Positions 6,407 through 14,685 of a stretch of DNA of 33,235 nt are shown in pieces (position 1 is the first letter of the stretch; each line of letters starts with the position of its first letter). Source of the stretch: Armatimonadota bacterium (GTDB taxonomy: Bacteria; Armatimonadota; Hebobacteria; Hebobacterales; Hebobacteraceae). Below the pieces are notes generated by a model that saw only the letters and a program-made list of their open reading frames with translations, was not told where the DNA came from and made no database searches. Location: NCBI GenBank assembly GCA_015486155.1, contig WFSF01000225.1, positions 1 to 33,235 of the forward strand, in the 5' to 3' direction. Made by a program: the position numbers and the translations under genes.

Positions 6407-8674
6407 TCATTCCCAGCCGGGCAATTTCCCCTTCTTCTCCGGCCGGTAATCCTCCCATTTGGGCGTCTCGACGGTCGTGATTCCCAGGAGCATGGGCCGC
6501 GCGTCAGAGCCGCCGTGGGTTCTGTGTTCCGGAGGCAGAGCTCCCGCGCCGTGGAGCGTGATGGAGACGATGGGCGTACCCGGGCGGGGATTCGTCCATT
6601 CCAGCCCCCAGACCACGAGCGGCCGGCCGTCGGGAAGTTCTCCAGCGGGGAGCTCCCGCGGCTGATAGAGCAGCGCGTGTCCGTGATCCCACTCCATTAC
6701 ATTCTCCCCGTAGCGAATCTCGACGCTGCGGCTCAGTCCGTCCGCATAGCGCACCTCATACCAGCCGAGGAGCTCGGCCGCGTCGCGCGGGAAGTTGGTG
6801 CCATCCCCCGCGTGCGCGGGCTCGCCCCCCTTCGCGTCGGCGGCCTGCCAGAAGATGAGCGCGCCGTATTCGCCCTCTATGGGGATGGAGGCGGAGACAT
6901 GGGGATACTCGGCCTCCGATTTGTGGGCGCGTTCGACGACCACCACGGCGGATCCGGATGCCTCGCCTGCGCCGCCGAATGAATATGGGACGCCGTCATA
7001 CTCGGCCGGACCGACGCGCAGGCCGCTCAGGTCCCACTGGTCTGTCTTCAGCGGGGCATTTGCGGCCGGCGCGATCGAGACGACGCGCTTGCGCTCCGGC
7101 TTGACGGCGAGGCTCCACAGGCGGGGTTCCCCCCAGGAGCGCTTCAGGCGGTCCCGCAGCCGCGGCATTTGCCGCGCGCTCATCTCCTCCGCCGCGCGCG
7201 GCTCGGGCCATCGATTGGACCAGAGCAGGTTCGCGGAGTACATCGCGGGCGGGTAGTGGATCATGCCCAGTTCGAAGTCCTCCCAGGCGCACCAGGAGGA
7301 GATCTCCGCGCCGAGCACGCTGGGGTGGGCGCTCCGCGCCTCCCAGTCGGGGAAGCGGCGGCCGTCGAAGTTCCCGTAGATCTGCTTGAAACCAAGGTCC
7401 GCGATCACCTCGTCCGCGTCCTTCTGACCGCGGTACCACGACCAGTTGAGGATAGTGATGTGGGGCGCGCCGGCGCGGATGATTTCCGCCGCCCGCTGGG
7501 TGTCCGGGTGGTCGTAGACGACCTTGTCGGTCTCTATCTTTCTGCCGATGCCGTTGTGCGTGGGCACCAGGTGGTCGCTCCACATCCACACCCCCAGGCC
7601 GCGCTCGATCAGCCAGGAGGCGATCTTCACCACATCCTCGCCGAAGAGTTCGCCGGTGTCCCGCTGCCGACACTTTTCGCACCAACCGGCCTGCCGCCAT
7701 TCATCGTGCCCGATGTGGACGCTGCGGCACTTCGCGAGCTCGATGTATTCCTGCATCACCTGGAACAGAATCTCGTAGGAGCGCGGGTTGCTGGGGCAGT
7801 ACGAGTCCGGGAAATCGGCCTCCTGGATCTCGGCGATCTCCCGAAACACGGTCGCCAGATAGTAGGCATGGCTCAGCGATTGTATCTCCGGGACCGGCTC
7901 CAGGTGATATTCCCTCGCCCAGTCGAAGAGCGCGGCCAGGTCCTCGGCCTCGACATAGCGGCCGTCGGCCAGATGGGTATGGATGGACCCGGAAAACCGC
8001 CGGCCGGGGCCGAGCGGACAATGCTCCCCATAGATGCGCCCGGTGTCTCCGATGGCGCGCATTTCCTCCACGAAGCGCCTCCAGCCGGCGGCCAGCTCGG
8101 GCTTGCCGCGCAGCCGGACTCCGCCGCCGACTTCGATGAAGAGCCCGTTGAACTTGTAGCGCACCAGGAAATCGCGCAGATAGCGCCGCGCGTAATTGAG
8201 GTGGTCCGCGCCCGGCAGGTAGAGGTGGACCATGCGCACCGGCTTGTAGGGCCAGTCCCGGATCTCCGCCCCGCGCAACACCACCTGGTCCCCCCTCCGC
8301 TCCGCCAGTTGCACCAGGGTGGCGACCGCGTGCTGCGCGCCCCGCGTGTCGCGGCCGACCGCCTCGGCCCCCTGCGCGGACACCTTGAGCAGATAGCCCT
8401 CGGGCTGAGTGGGCAGCGGCCCCTCCGGGGGAGCGAGCTTGTCCGCGGTCCCAATGCGAATGGGAATCTTTCCGGCGGGGACCCGGCCGCGCACGATGGG
8501 AACGACGAGGTTGTGGTCGTCCATGATCATGTCGGCGAACAGGCGCAGGGGCGCGAGCTCGGTCTCGCCCGCGCCGGGCGCGGCCGCCAGCACCGCGTCG
8601 GCGAGAGGAAGCGCGTCGTCGCGAAAGGCGGCTTCCTGGGGTATGGGCCAGAGCAATGAGCGTCTATCTTGCAT
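6407..8674 (-). CDS. GH20-like beta-N-acetylhexosaminidase-type glycoside hydrolase
   Basis: A 755-residue protein with the GH20 layout. An N-terminal alpha/beta domain (about 20-140) contains GYLLKVSAQGAEAVGRDTRGAQHAVATL, like the GH20b domain. A TIM barrel (about 145-500) follows, with H320-x-G-x-D324-E325 in VHIGHDEW, the acid/base glutamate and its assisting aspartate. GH20 enzymes remove terminal GlcNAc or GalNAc from chitin, peptidoglycan or glycan fragments. The C-terminal 200 residues look like a beta-sandwich domain (WYEVRYADG, WGLEWTNPRPG) that I cannot name. No signal peptide is seen, so a cytoplasmic role on imported sugars is likely. The start ATG follows a GAGGAG site. A nucleoside hydrolase gene diverges from it. 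Substrate specificity is not proven. Confidence 0.78.
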   Translation of the reverse strand: MQDRRSLLWPIPQEAAFRDDALPLADAVLAAAPGAGETELAPLRLFADMIMDDHNLVVPIVRGRVPAGKIPIRIGTADKLAPPEGPLPTQPEGYLLKVSAQGAEAVGRDTRGAQHAVATLVQLAERRGDQVVLRGAEIRDWPYKPVRMVHLYLPGADHLNYARRYLRDFLVRYKFNGLFIEVGGGVRLRGKPELAAGWRRFVEEMRAIGDTGRIYGEHCPLGPGRRFSGSIHTHLADGRYVEAEDLAALFDWAREYHLEPVPEIQSLSHAYYLATVFREIAEIQEADFPDSYCPSNPRSYEILFQVMQEYIELAKCRSVHIGHDEWRQAGWCEKCRQRDTGELFGEDVVKIASWLIERGLGVWMWSDHLVPTHNGIGRKIETDKVVYDHPDTQRAAEIIRAGAPHITILNWSWYRGQKDADEVIADLGFKQIYGNFDGRRFPDWEARSAHPSVLGAEISSWCAWEDFELGMIHYPPAMYSANLLWSNRWPEPRAAEEMSARQMPRLRDRLKRSWGEPRLWSLAVKPERKRVVSIAPAANAPLKTDQWDLSGLRVGPAEYDGVPYSFGGAGEASGSAVVVVERAHKSEAEYPHVSASIPIEGEYGALIFWQAADAKGGEPAHAGDGTNFPRDAAELLGWYEVRYADGLSRSVEIRYGENVMEWDHGHALLYQPRELPAGELPDGRPLVVWGLEWTNPRPGTPIVSITLHGAGALPPEHRTHGGSDARPMLLGITTVETPKWEDYRPEKKGKLPGWE

Positions 8675-8678
8675 TGAA

Positions 8679-8692
8679 ATCTCCTCGGAGAT
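8679..8692 (-). promoter_or_regulatory. Ribosome-binding site inside a small palindrome, GH20-like gene
   Basis: The minus-strand leader reads ATCTCC-GA-GGAGAT just before the start codon, and the GAGGAG ribosome site is one arm of this palindrome. If it forms in the mRNA, the stem of about five pairs would partly hide the ribosome site. It is short, so the effect may be weak. Confidence 0.3.
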
Positions 8693-8792
8693 ATGGGGAT
8701 CACAGGGGTTGTTTGCGGTTCGTCCTCACACTCCTTCATTCGATATCGCCGCGGGCAGGAGAGAGGGGAAGAAGGGCGGAACACATTTCGGC

Positions 8793-9686
8793 ATGGCGGA
8801 GGTCTGGATCGACACCGATATCGGGGACGACATCGACGACGCGGTGGCCTTGTGGGCGGCGGCGCGTCACCCCAGGCTGCGGCTGGTGGGCGTCTCCACC
8901 GTGTATGGCCCGGTGGTGGGGCGCGCGTGGCTGGCGGCGGAACTGCTGAAGCGCCTGGGGTGTGAGGCGCCGGTGCTGCCGGGGGCCGCGCGGCCGCTGG
9001 AGGGAGAGCCTCCCATGGCCGAGCCGCGCTCCTATCTGCGCCTGGCGCCGCGGTCGGTATACGACTACATGCCGGCCTCGGACGAGGCGATGATATCGCT
9101 GATCGCGCAGGCGATGCTGGCCCGCGCGCGGCCGTTCCACCTCGTCACCATCGGGGCCATGACCAACGCGGCGCGGCTGGCGCGCGATCACCCCGCGGTG
9201 CGGGAGAGATGGCTGAGCGTCACCTGCATGGCCGGGCGGCTGGAGCAGAAGCCGGAGTACAACGTGCAGTGTGATTACGAGGCCGCGCGCATCGTGTTCG
9301 AGGAACTCTCTCCCCGCGTGGTGGGACTGGAGGCGTGCAGCCACACCTTGCCTCGCGCAGAGGTGGAGGAGACCCTGCCGCGGAACGATGCCGCCCTGTT
9401 CTTTCTCGACTGCTATCGGGAGTATCGGGCACAAGCAGAGTGGGCGGGCGCGGACCCGGAGCTCCGGCCGCTCACTTTGTTCGATCCCATCACCGTGCTC
9501 TCGCTGGTGTGCCCGCGCGCGTTCGATTTCCAGTCCGTGCGCGTGCTGGTGGAGGGGAAGGGACGGCTGCGGCTGACCGATGACGGCGCGGCCGTGCAGT
9601 ACGCGCTGTCGAGCAAGTGGCCGCGCCTGAAGCCGGTGATCACCCGGCTCCTCGGAAGCGCGCAGCGGTTCACACGTCGAACCTGA
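8793..9686 (+). CDS. Inosine/uridine-preferring nucleoside hydrolase family protein
   Basis: A 297-residue IUNH-family enzyme, which cleaves the N-glycosidic bond of nucleosides to ribose and base using a bound calcium ion. The N-terminal signature DTDIGDDIDDAVAL (7-20) supplies the calcium-binding aspartates. TIGAMTNAARLA, EYNVQCDYEAARIVFE and LTLFDPITVLSL give the later conserved blocks, including the last metal-binding aspartate. The signature departs slightly from the usual DTDxGxDD spacing, so the substrate is open. I start at ATG 8793 because the homology begins three residues later; the longer upstream frame is without family similarity. It diverges from the GH20-like gene across 118 bases, so both may belong to a salvage or scavenging set. 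Confidence 0.85.
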   Translation: MAEVWIDTDIGDDIDDAVALWAAARHPRLRLVGVSTVYGPVVGRAWLAAELLKRLGCEAPVLPGAARPLEGEPPMAEPRSYLRLAPRSVYDYMPASDEAMISLIAQAMLARARPFHLVTIGAMTNAARLARDHPAVRERWLSVTCMAGRLEQKPEYNVQCDYEAARIVFEELSPRVVGLEACSHTLPRAEVEETLPRNDAALFFLDCYREYRAQAEWAGADPELRPLTLFDPITVLSLVCPRAFDFQSVRVLVEGKGRLRLTDDGAAVQYALSSKWPRLKPVITRLLGSAQRFTRRT

Positions 9687-9695
9687 ATTGGGGGG

Positions 9696-9719
9696 CGATG
9701 TCGCGATTGCCGGACATCG
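9696..9719. repeat. 7-base perfect inverted repeat after the nucleoside hydrolase gene
   Basis: CGATGTC (9696-9702) and GACATCG (9713-9719) flank a ten-base loop, starting nine bases after the nucleoside hydrolase stop codon and about 100 bases before the peroxiredoxin start. It may be an operator for the redox operon or a transcript-end hairpin. No T-run follows. Confidence 0.4.
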
Positions 9720-9820
9720 AGATTCTAGGAAGCCGTGTACAGGCCGGCGAAGAGGGGAATCACCCACCCTAAGGGCGAGACGAACGCAGTTCCCCAAATT
9801 GCCAAATAGAGGAGGCACGC

Positions 9821-10504
9821 ATGTCCGAGCAGGAAATACAGACGTTGCCGTTGATTGGAGAACCCGCGCCCCAGTTTCAGGCGGAGACGACACAGGGAAC
9901 CATCAATTTCCCTGACGACTTCCAGGGAAAGTGGATAATATTCTTCTCCCATCCCGCGGACTTCACCCCGGTATGCACCACGGAGTTCATGACCTTCGCC
10001 AGCATGGCCGAGGACTTCAAGAAGCTCAACACCGAGCTGGTGGGGCTGTCCATCGACTCCACGTTCAGCCACATCGCCTGGCTGCGGACCATAACGGAGC
10101 GCATCGAGTTCAAGGGGATGAAGGGCGTCGAGGTCAAGTTCCCGGTGATCAGCGACCTCACCATGGAGGTCGCGCGCAAGTACGGGATGCTGCACCCGGC
10201 CGCCAGCAACACCCAGGCGGTGCGCGCGGTGTTCATCATCGATCCGGAGGGCATCGTGCAGGCGATGGTGTACTATCCGCTGAGCATCGGGCGCAACATG
10301 GAGGAGATAAAGCGGCTGCTGATCGCGCTTCAGCGCAACGCCAAGCACAGCGTGGCCACCCCCGCCAACTGGCAGCCGGGGGACGAGGTGATCATCCCGC
10401 CGCCGGGCTCCTGCGGAAGCGCCCGCGAGCGGGTGGCGCAGGCGGGAGAGGACTACCGGTGCCTCGACTGGTTCCTGTGCCTCAAGAAAGACCCCGGGGC
10501 CTAG
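9821..10504 (+). CDS. Peroxiredoxin, Prx6 / archaeal AhpC-like type
   Basis: A 227-residue thiol peroxidase that reduces H2O2 and organic peroxides. The peroxidatic site is HPADFTPVCTTE, with C52 preceded by P45 and T49, and the active-site arginine fits R135. The C-terminal arm carries C198, and C214 and C220 in DYRCLDWFLC. This two-cysteine spacing is typical of the long, archaeal-type Prx6 branch and would form the resolving disulfide. An AGGAGG ribosome site sits six bases before the ATG. It is the first gene of a run with ferritin, a rubrerythrin-like protein, a flavodiiron protein and hydrogenase. Its electron donor is not obvious, since no thioredoxin is seen nearby. Confidence 0.92.
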   Translation: MSEQEIQTLPLIGEPAPQFQAETTQGTINFPDDFQGKWIIFFSHPADFTPVCTTEFMTFASMAEDFKKLNTELVGLSIDSTFSHIAWLRTITERIEFKGMKGVEVKFPVISDLTMEVARKYGMLHPAASNTQAVRAVFIIDPEGIVQAMVYYPLSIGRNMEEIKRLLIALQRNAKHSVATPANWQPGDEVIIPPPGSCGSARERVAQAGEDYRCLDWFLCLKKDPGA

Positions 10505-10561
10505 CGCAAGCGCGCGTGCGGTCCGACCGACCATTACAACCGGTGAGAAATGAGGAGCGCC

Positions 10562-11041
10562 ATGCTGAACGAGAGAATGGAAGAAGGGTTGAACAAGCAG
10601 ATCGTGGCCGAGCTGTACTCGGCCTATCTCTACCTGGCGATGTCCGCCTATTGCCATGCGAGCAAAATGCCGGGCATGGGCCACTGGATGAAGAAGCAGG
10701 CCCTGGAGGAAGAAAGCCACGCCCTGAAGATTTTCGATTACGTGGCGGCAAACGGCCGCGCTCGGCTGAGCGCAATCGAGGCGCCGCCGGCGGAGTGGGA
10801 TTCGCCGCTGGCGGTGGCCAAGGGGGTGCTGGCGCATGAGAAGAAGGTGACCGCCATGATCGAGGCCCTGGTGGAGACCGCCAAGGAGGAGAAGGACGCG
10901 GCCACGGAGGAATTCCTCGCCTGGTTCATCGAGGAGCAGGAGGAGGAAGAGGAGAGCGCCGCAAAATTGGTGCAGATGTTGAGCGGCGCCCAGGACGCGC
11001 AGGCGCTCGCACGGGTGGACGCCGAGCTGGGAAAGAGATGA
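10562..11041 (+). CDS. ftnA: Bacterial non-haem ferritin
   Basis: A 159-residue ferritin that oxidises Fe2+ at a diiron centre and stores ferric iron in a 24-subunit shell. Ferroxidase ligands are in place: E17 (VAELYSAY), E50 and H53 (EEESHALK), E93 (AHEKKV) and the EEQEEEEE stretch near 124-131. I chose ATG 10562, the second in-frame ATG, because the usual family N-terminus (MLNERMEEGLNKQI) begins there and AGGAG lies just upstream. The start at 10550 would add four residues. The gene follows the peroxiredoxin by 57 bases and precedes the rubrerythrin-like gene by 10 bases. Iron storage here probably limits Fenton chemistry together with its neighbours. Confidence 0.93.
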   Translation: MLNERMEEGLNKQIVAELYSAYLYLAMSAYCHASKMPGMGHWMKKQALEEESHALKIFDYVAANGRARLSAIEAPPAEWDSPLAVAKGVLAHEKKVTAMIEALVETAKEEKDAATEEFLAWFIEEQEEEEESAAKLVQMLSGAQDAQALARVDAELGKR

Positions 11042-11051
11042 GGAGAGGGAG

Positions 11052-11546
11052 ATGCCATTCGCTTTCAACGCCGACGAAATCCTGACGGTCGCCGAGCAGA
11101 TCGAGCGAAACGGGGCCGCCTTCTACCGGAAGGCGGCGGACAGGCAGTCCGACGAGAAGGCCAAGCGGATGTTCCTGGACCTGGCCGCCATGGAGGACGA
11201 GCACGAGCAGACGTTCGCAACCATGCGCGCGGGGCTGACAGAACAGGAGCGGAAGCAACTGGTCTTCGACCCGGACGAGGAGACTCCGCTCTATCTCCGG
11301 TCTCTTGCGGACCGCAATGTGTTCGATGTGACCGGAGATCCGTGGGAGAAGTTGAGCGGGGAAGAGGACATCGTCCATATCCTTCGTTTCGCCATTCAGA
11401 TGGAGAAGGATTCGGTGGTATTCTACACGGGCCTCAAGGAAATGGTTCCGGCGCGCTTCGGAGGAGACAAGGTCCAGTCCGTCATCAAGGAGGAGCTGGG
11501 GCACATCTCCACCTTGGCCGCGCTGGCGGACACCTGGAGCGGTTAG
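11052..11546 (+). CDS. Rubrerythrin-like ferritin-fold diiron protein without rubredoxin domain
   Basis: A 164-residue four-helix protein of the rubrerythrin/ferritin-like group. Likely diiron ligands are E18 (AEQIERNG), E48 and H51 (MEDEHEQT), E118 (QMEKDS) and E148 and H151 (EELGHIS). These are two copies of the E-x2-H pattern on the second and fourth helices. The rubredoxin-like C-x2-C domain of true rubrerythrin is absent, so either an external donor supplies electrons or the protein handles iron instead. A roughly 30-residue insertion (about 72-103) links the two helix pairs. The gene is ten bases after ferritin and 31 bases before the flavodiiron gene. Its reaction is probably peroxide reduction, but this is not proven. 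Confidence 0.85.
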   Translation: MPFAFNADEILTVAEQIERNGAAFYRKAADRQSDEKAKRMFLDLAAMEDEHEQTFATMRAGLTEQERKQLVFDPDEETPLYLRSLADRNVFDVTGDPWEKLSGEEDIVHILRFAIQMEKDSVVFYTGLKEMVPARFGGDKVQSVIKEELGHISTLAALADTWSG

Positions 11547-11577
11547 ACACAAGTGCGGAAGGAGCGGTGGATTTGCG

Positions 11578-12795
11578 ATGAGCGATAGTTTTTCTGCGGT
11601 AAAGTTGACCGACCGCGTCTACTGGGTAGGCGCGATCGACTGGGAGCTGCGCGACTTTCACGGCTATGCGGTGGAGAGAGGCTCCACCTACAACGCCTAT
11701 CTGGTGCTCGCGGACAAGGTGACGCTGATCGACACCGTGAAGGCCCCGTTCTACGAGCAGATGATGGCGCGCGTCGCCTCGGTCGTGGACCCGGGGAAGA
11801 TCTCGTATGTGGTCGCCAACCACGCGGAGATGGACCACACCGGATCCCTGCCGCGGGTGATCGAACGGGTCAAGCCCGAAAAGGTGGTCGCATCCGCGCC
11901 GGGGGTGAAGGCCATCGGCCAGCACTTCCGCCTGAGCCAAGAGCTCACCGCGGTGAAGAACGGCGAGACCTTGAGCCTGGGCAACACCTCCCTGACCTTC
12001 CTCGGCACCCCCATGGTGCACTGGCCGGACAGCATGTTCAGCTACCTAGCCGACGAGCGGCTGCTGTTCTCGAACGACGCCTTCGGGATGCACCTGGCCT
12101 CCACGGAGCGATTCGCGGACGAACTGCCGGAGTGGCTGCTGGATTACGAGGGGAGCCGGTATTACGCGAACATCGTCCTCCCCTTCTCCACTCTCGTCCT
12201 GAAACTTCTGGACAAGGTCAAGCAACTCGGCCTCGCGATCGACATCATCGCGCCGAGCCACGGGCCGGTGTGGAGGAAGAACCCGAGCTGGATCGTGAAC
12301 CGCTATGCCGACTGGGCGGGCGGGCCCCTGGAGAAGAAGGCGCTGATCGTCTACGACAGCATGTGGCATTCCACCGAACTGATGGCGGCGGCGATCGCGG
12401 ACGGCGTGCAGGCCGGCGGCGCGCGCGCGAAGCTCCTCTCGCTCAAGGGCTCCCACCGGAGCGATGTCGCCCACGAGGCCCTGAAGGCGGGAGTGTTGCT
12501 GGTGGGCTCGCCGACGTTGAACAACGGGATGCTTCCCTCTGTGGCGGATGCGCTCACCTACCTGAAGGGATTGAAACCCCGCGTGCCGACCGGCGCCGCC
12601 TTCGGCTCCTATGGTTGGAGCGGGGAAGCGTGCGCCCACATCGAGGACGTACTCTCGGAAATGGGGCTCTCTCTCCTCCGAGAGGCGCTCAGGGTGAAAT
12701 ATGTCCCCAACGAGGAAGCGCTCGCGCAGTGCGTCGAGCTGGGCCGACTCACCGCGGCGAGATTGCTCAGCCCGACCGCTGGAGCGGGAGCGTAA
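11578..12795 (+). CDS. fprA: Flavodiiron protein (A-type flavoprotein, O2/NO reductase)
   Basis: A 405-residue class A flavodiiron protein that reduces O2 to water and/or NO to N2O. The N-terminal metallo-beta-lactamase domain (about 1-250) has the diiron ligands H82-x-E84-x-D86-H87 (NHAEMDHTG), H148, D167 and H228. The flavodoxin domain (about 252-400) has the FMN-binding VYDSMWHSTE loop and GSPTLNNG and FGSYGWSGE segments. No rubredoxin or flavin-reductase domain is fused, so it needs an outside electron donor. Its stop codon overlaps the start of the hydrogenase beta-subunit gene by one base (TAATG). This tight link suggests that the hydrogenase diaphorase module supplies electrons directly; that is an inference. 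Confidence 0.95.
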   Translation: MSDSFSAVKLTDRVYWVGAIDWELRDFHGYAVERGSTYNAYLVLADKVTLIDTVKAPFYEQMMARVASVVDPGKISYVVANHAEMDHTGSLPRVIERVKPEKVVASAPGVKAIGQHFRLSQELTAVKNGETLSLGNTSLTFLGTPMVHWPDSMFSYLADERLLFSNDAFGMHLASTERFADELPEWLLDYEGSRYYANIVLPFSTLVLKLLDKVKQLGLAIDIIAPSHGPVWRKNPSWIVNRYADWAGGPLEKKALIVYDSMWHSTELMAAAIADGVQAGGARAKLLSLKGSHRSDVAHEALKAGVLLVGSPTLNNGMLPSVADALTYLKGLKPRVPTGAAFGSYGWSGEACAHIEDVLSEMGLSLLREALRVKYVPNEEALAQCVELGRLTAARLLSPTAGAGA

Positions 12796-13829
12796 TGGCG
12801 CCTTCCGCCCTCTCCGCGGCCGATGTGCGCAGCGTGCTGGCGCGGGCGATGGAGAGCACGGCGGTGCTGGCCCCGGTGAGGCGGGGACGCTCTTCATTCG
12901 CCTTCCAGTGGATCGCGGACCCGGCGGAGGCGGTCTTCAGTTATCCCCGCACCATCCTCCCCCCCAAGCAGGCGCTGCTGCCGCCCCGGGAGGACCTGTT
13001 CGTCTTTCAGCGCGCCCCGGAGCCGGCGGTGCGGCCGCCCGCGGCGCCGGACCCCATCACTCTGTTCGGCGTGCACCCGTGTGATCTGGCGGCGATCGGC
13101 CAGCTCGACTGGGCGATGCAAGAGAGGCACGGGATCTGCGACCCCAATTACGCCGCGCGCCGCGCCCACACCACCATCATCGGCCTGGAGTGCCTGCCGG
13201 ACGAGTACTGCTTCTGCCCCTCCGTGGGCACGGCCCACACCCGCGCGGGGGCCGATCTGTTTCTGACCCCGGTCGGGGAGGAATTCGTGGCCGAGGCGCT
13301 CACCGAGAAGGGAGAGGCCCTGCTCGCCTCCGCGGGAGAGAAGCGCGCGCCCAGCGCGGAGGCGCGGGACACCTGGGAGCACTGGGCGGAAGACAAGGAA
13401 AGCCGGGTTTCCCGACGCCTGAAGGCGCAGCCGAAAGAACTTCCCGACTTGCTGGAGGCGGAATACGAGAGCGAGGTGTGGGAGGCGACCGCGGCGCGCT
13501 GCTACAGCTGCGGAACCTGCACCAGCGTCTGCCCCACCTGTTTCTGCTTCGATGTCGAGGACGTGGTGGAGGTCGGGCTCGCCTCGGGGGCCCGCAGGCG
13601 GCAGTATGATTCCTGTCAGTTTTTGGAGTTCGCGTCGGTGGCGGGAGGACACAACTTCCGCGGCGAGCGTCCGGACCGGGTGCGCCACAGGTGGTTTCGC
13701 AAGTTCGTCCACCTGAATCGGGAGTACGGGGACGCGTTTTGCGTTGGGTGCGGCCGGTGCACGAAGTTCTGCACCGCGGACATCGGCCTCGTGGAGGTGC
13801 TCAATTCCATCGTGGAGGCGTCGGAATGA
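12795..13829 (+). CDS. hydB: Group 3-type [NiFe] hydrogenase, beta (Fe-S) subunit
   Basis: A 344-residue iron-sulfur subunit of the sulfhydrogenase HydB type, which moves electrons between the flavin subunit and the hydrogenase core. Two [4Fe-4S] motifs are clear: C236-x2-C239-x2-C242-x3-C246 and C316-x2-C319-x2-C322-x3-C326. The FGVHPCDLAAI segment (C96) and GLECLPDEYCFC (131-141) are typical of the HydB/asrA-like N-terminal domain. The ATG at 12795 overlaps the flavodiiron stop codon, and its own stop overlaps the next start (ATGA), so three proteins are translationally linked. The same family contains the anaerobic sulfite reductase A subunit, but the following hydrogenase genes settle the assignment. 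Confidence 0.92.
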   Translation: MAPSALSAADVRSVLARAMESTAVLAPVRRGRSSFAFQWIADPAEAVFSYPRTILPPKQALLPPREDLFVFQRAPEPAVRPPAAPDPITLFGVHPCDLAAIGQLDWAMQERHGICDPNYAARRAHTTIIGLECLPDEYCFCPSVGTAHTRAGADLFLTPVGEEFVAEALTEKGEALLASAGEKRAPSAEARDTWEHWAEDKESRVSRRLKAQPKELPDLLEAEYESEVWEATAARCYSCGTCTSVCPTCFCFDVEDVVEVGLASGARRRQYDSCQFLEFASVAGGHNFRGERPDRVRHRWFRKFVHLNREYGDAFCVGCGRCTKFCTADIGLVEVLNSIVEASE

Positions 13830-14683
13830 CGCAGACCCGCAGCAGGCGCGCGGGCCCCGATCCGTCGGGACTCTACCTCCCCCGGACGGCCCGCGTGGTG
13901 CGCGCCGAGAACCTGACCCGGCAGGACCGCCTGATCGAGATCGCGCTTCCAGAGGGGCAGGCGCTGGGACACCGCCCCGGCCAATTCGTACAGGTGAGCC
14001 TCCTCGGGTATGGGGAGGCCCCCATATCCGTGTCCTCCGGGCCGCAGCAGACGGGGAGCTTCGAGCTCTGCGTCCGGCGGTTGGGAAATGTGACCACCGC
14101 GCTGCACGCCCTGCAACCCGGAGACCCGGTGGGGATCCGCGGGCCCTTCGGCAACGGTTTCCCCATGGACCACCTGGTGGGCCGGGACTGCCTGGTGGTG
14201 GCGGGCGGCATAGGGCTGGCCCCGCTCAGGTCCGTCATCCACTCCATCCTCGCGCGCAGGGAACGCTACGGTCGGCTCATCGTGCTGCACGGGGCGCGCC
14301 GGGAGGAGGACATCTTGTTCCGGGACGAGATCGCGGAATGGCAGCAGGACCCGCGCAACGAGGTGCTGCTCACGGTGGATGAGCCCACTCCCGGCTGGAA
14401 GGGCCGCGTGGGGGTCATCACCACGCTATTCCCCGAGATCGAAGTGGACCCCGCGAACCTGGTGGTGGTGGCGATGGTGGGGCCTCCGGTGATGTACCGG
14501 TTCGTGATCCTCGAACTGCGCGGACTGGGCATCAAGAACGACCAGATGTTCATGTCCCTGGAGAGGCGCATGAAGTGTGGAGTCGGCAAGTGCGGGCACT
14601 GCCAGATTGACGGCCGGTGCGTGTGTGTGGACGGCCCGGTCTTCTCCGGGACCGAAATCATGGCGATGCACGAGGCGATATAG
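13826..14683 (+). CDS. hydG: Group 3-type [NiFe] hydrogenase, gamma (FAD/NAD(P)H) subunit
   Basis: A 285-residue ferredoxin-reductase-like subunit that exchanges electrons with NAD(P)H. The FAD domain (about 20-115) includes GHRPGQFVQVSL and EAPISVSSGP, and the nucleotide domain includes VVAGGIGLAPLRS (124-136). The C-terminal tail binds a [2Fe-2S] cluster through C251, C256, C259 and C265 or C267 (CGVGKCGHCQ...). This is the HydG/PyrK/asrB-like architecture of group 3b hydrogenases; it is unrelated to the [FeFe] maturase that shares the name. It overlaps hydB by four bases and is two bases from hydD. In this operon it is the best candidate donor to the flavodiiron protein. Confidence 0.92.
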   Translation: MTQTRSRRAGPDPSGLYLPRTARVVRAENLTRQDRLIEIALPEGQALGHRPGQFVQVSLLGYGEAPISVSSGPQQTGSFELCVRRLGNVTTALHALQPGDPVGIRGPFGNGFPMDHLVGRDCLVVAGGIGLAPLRSVIHSILARRERYGRLIVLHGARREEDILFRDEIAEWQQDPRNEVLLTVDEPTPGWKGRVGVITTLFPEIEVDPANLVVVAMVGPPVMYRFVILELRGLGIKNDQMFMSLERRMKCGVGKCGHCQIDGRCVCVDGPVFSGTEIMAMHEAI

Positions 14684-14685
14684 GG

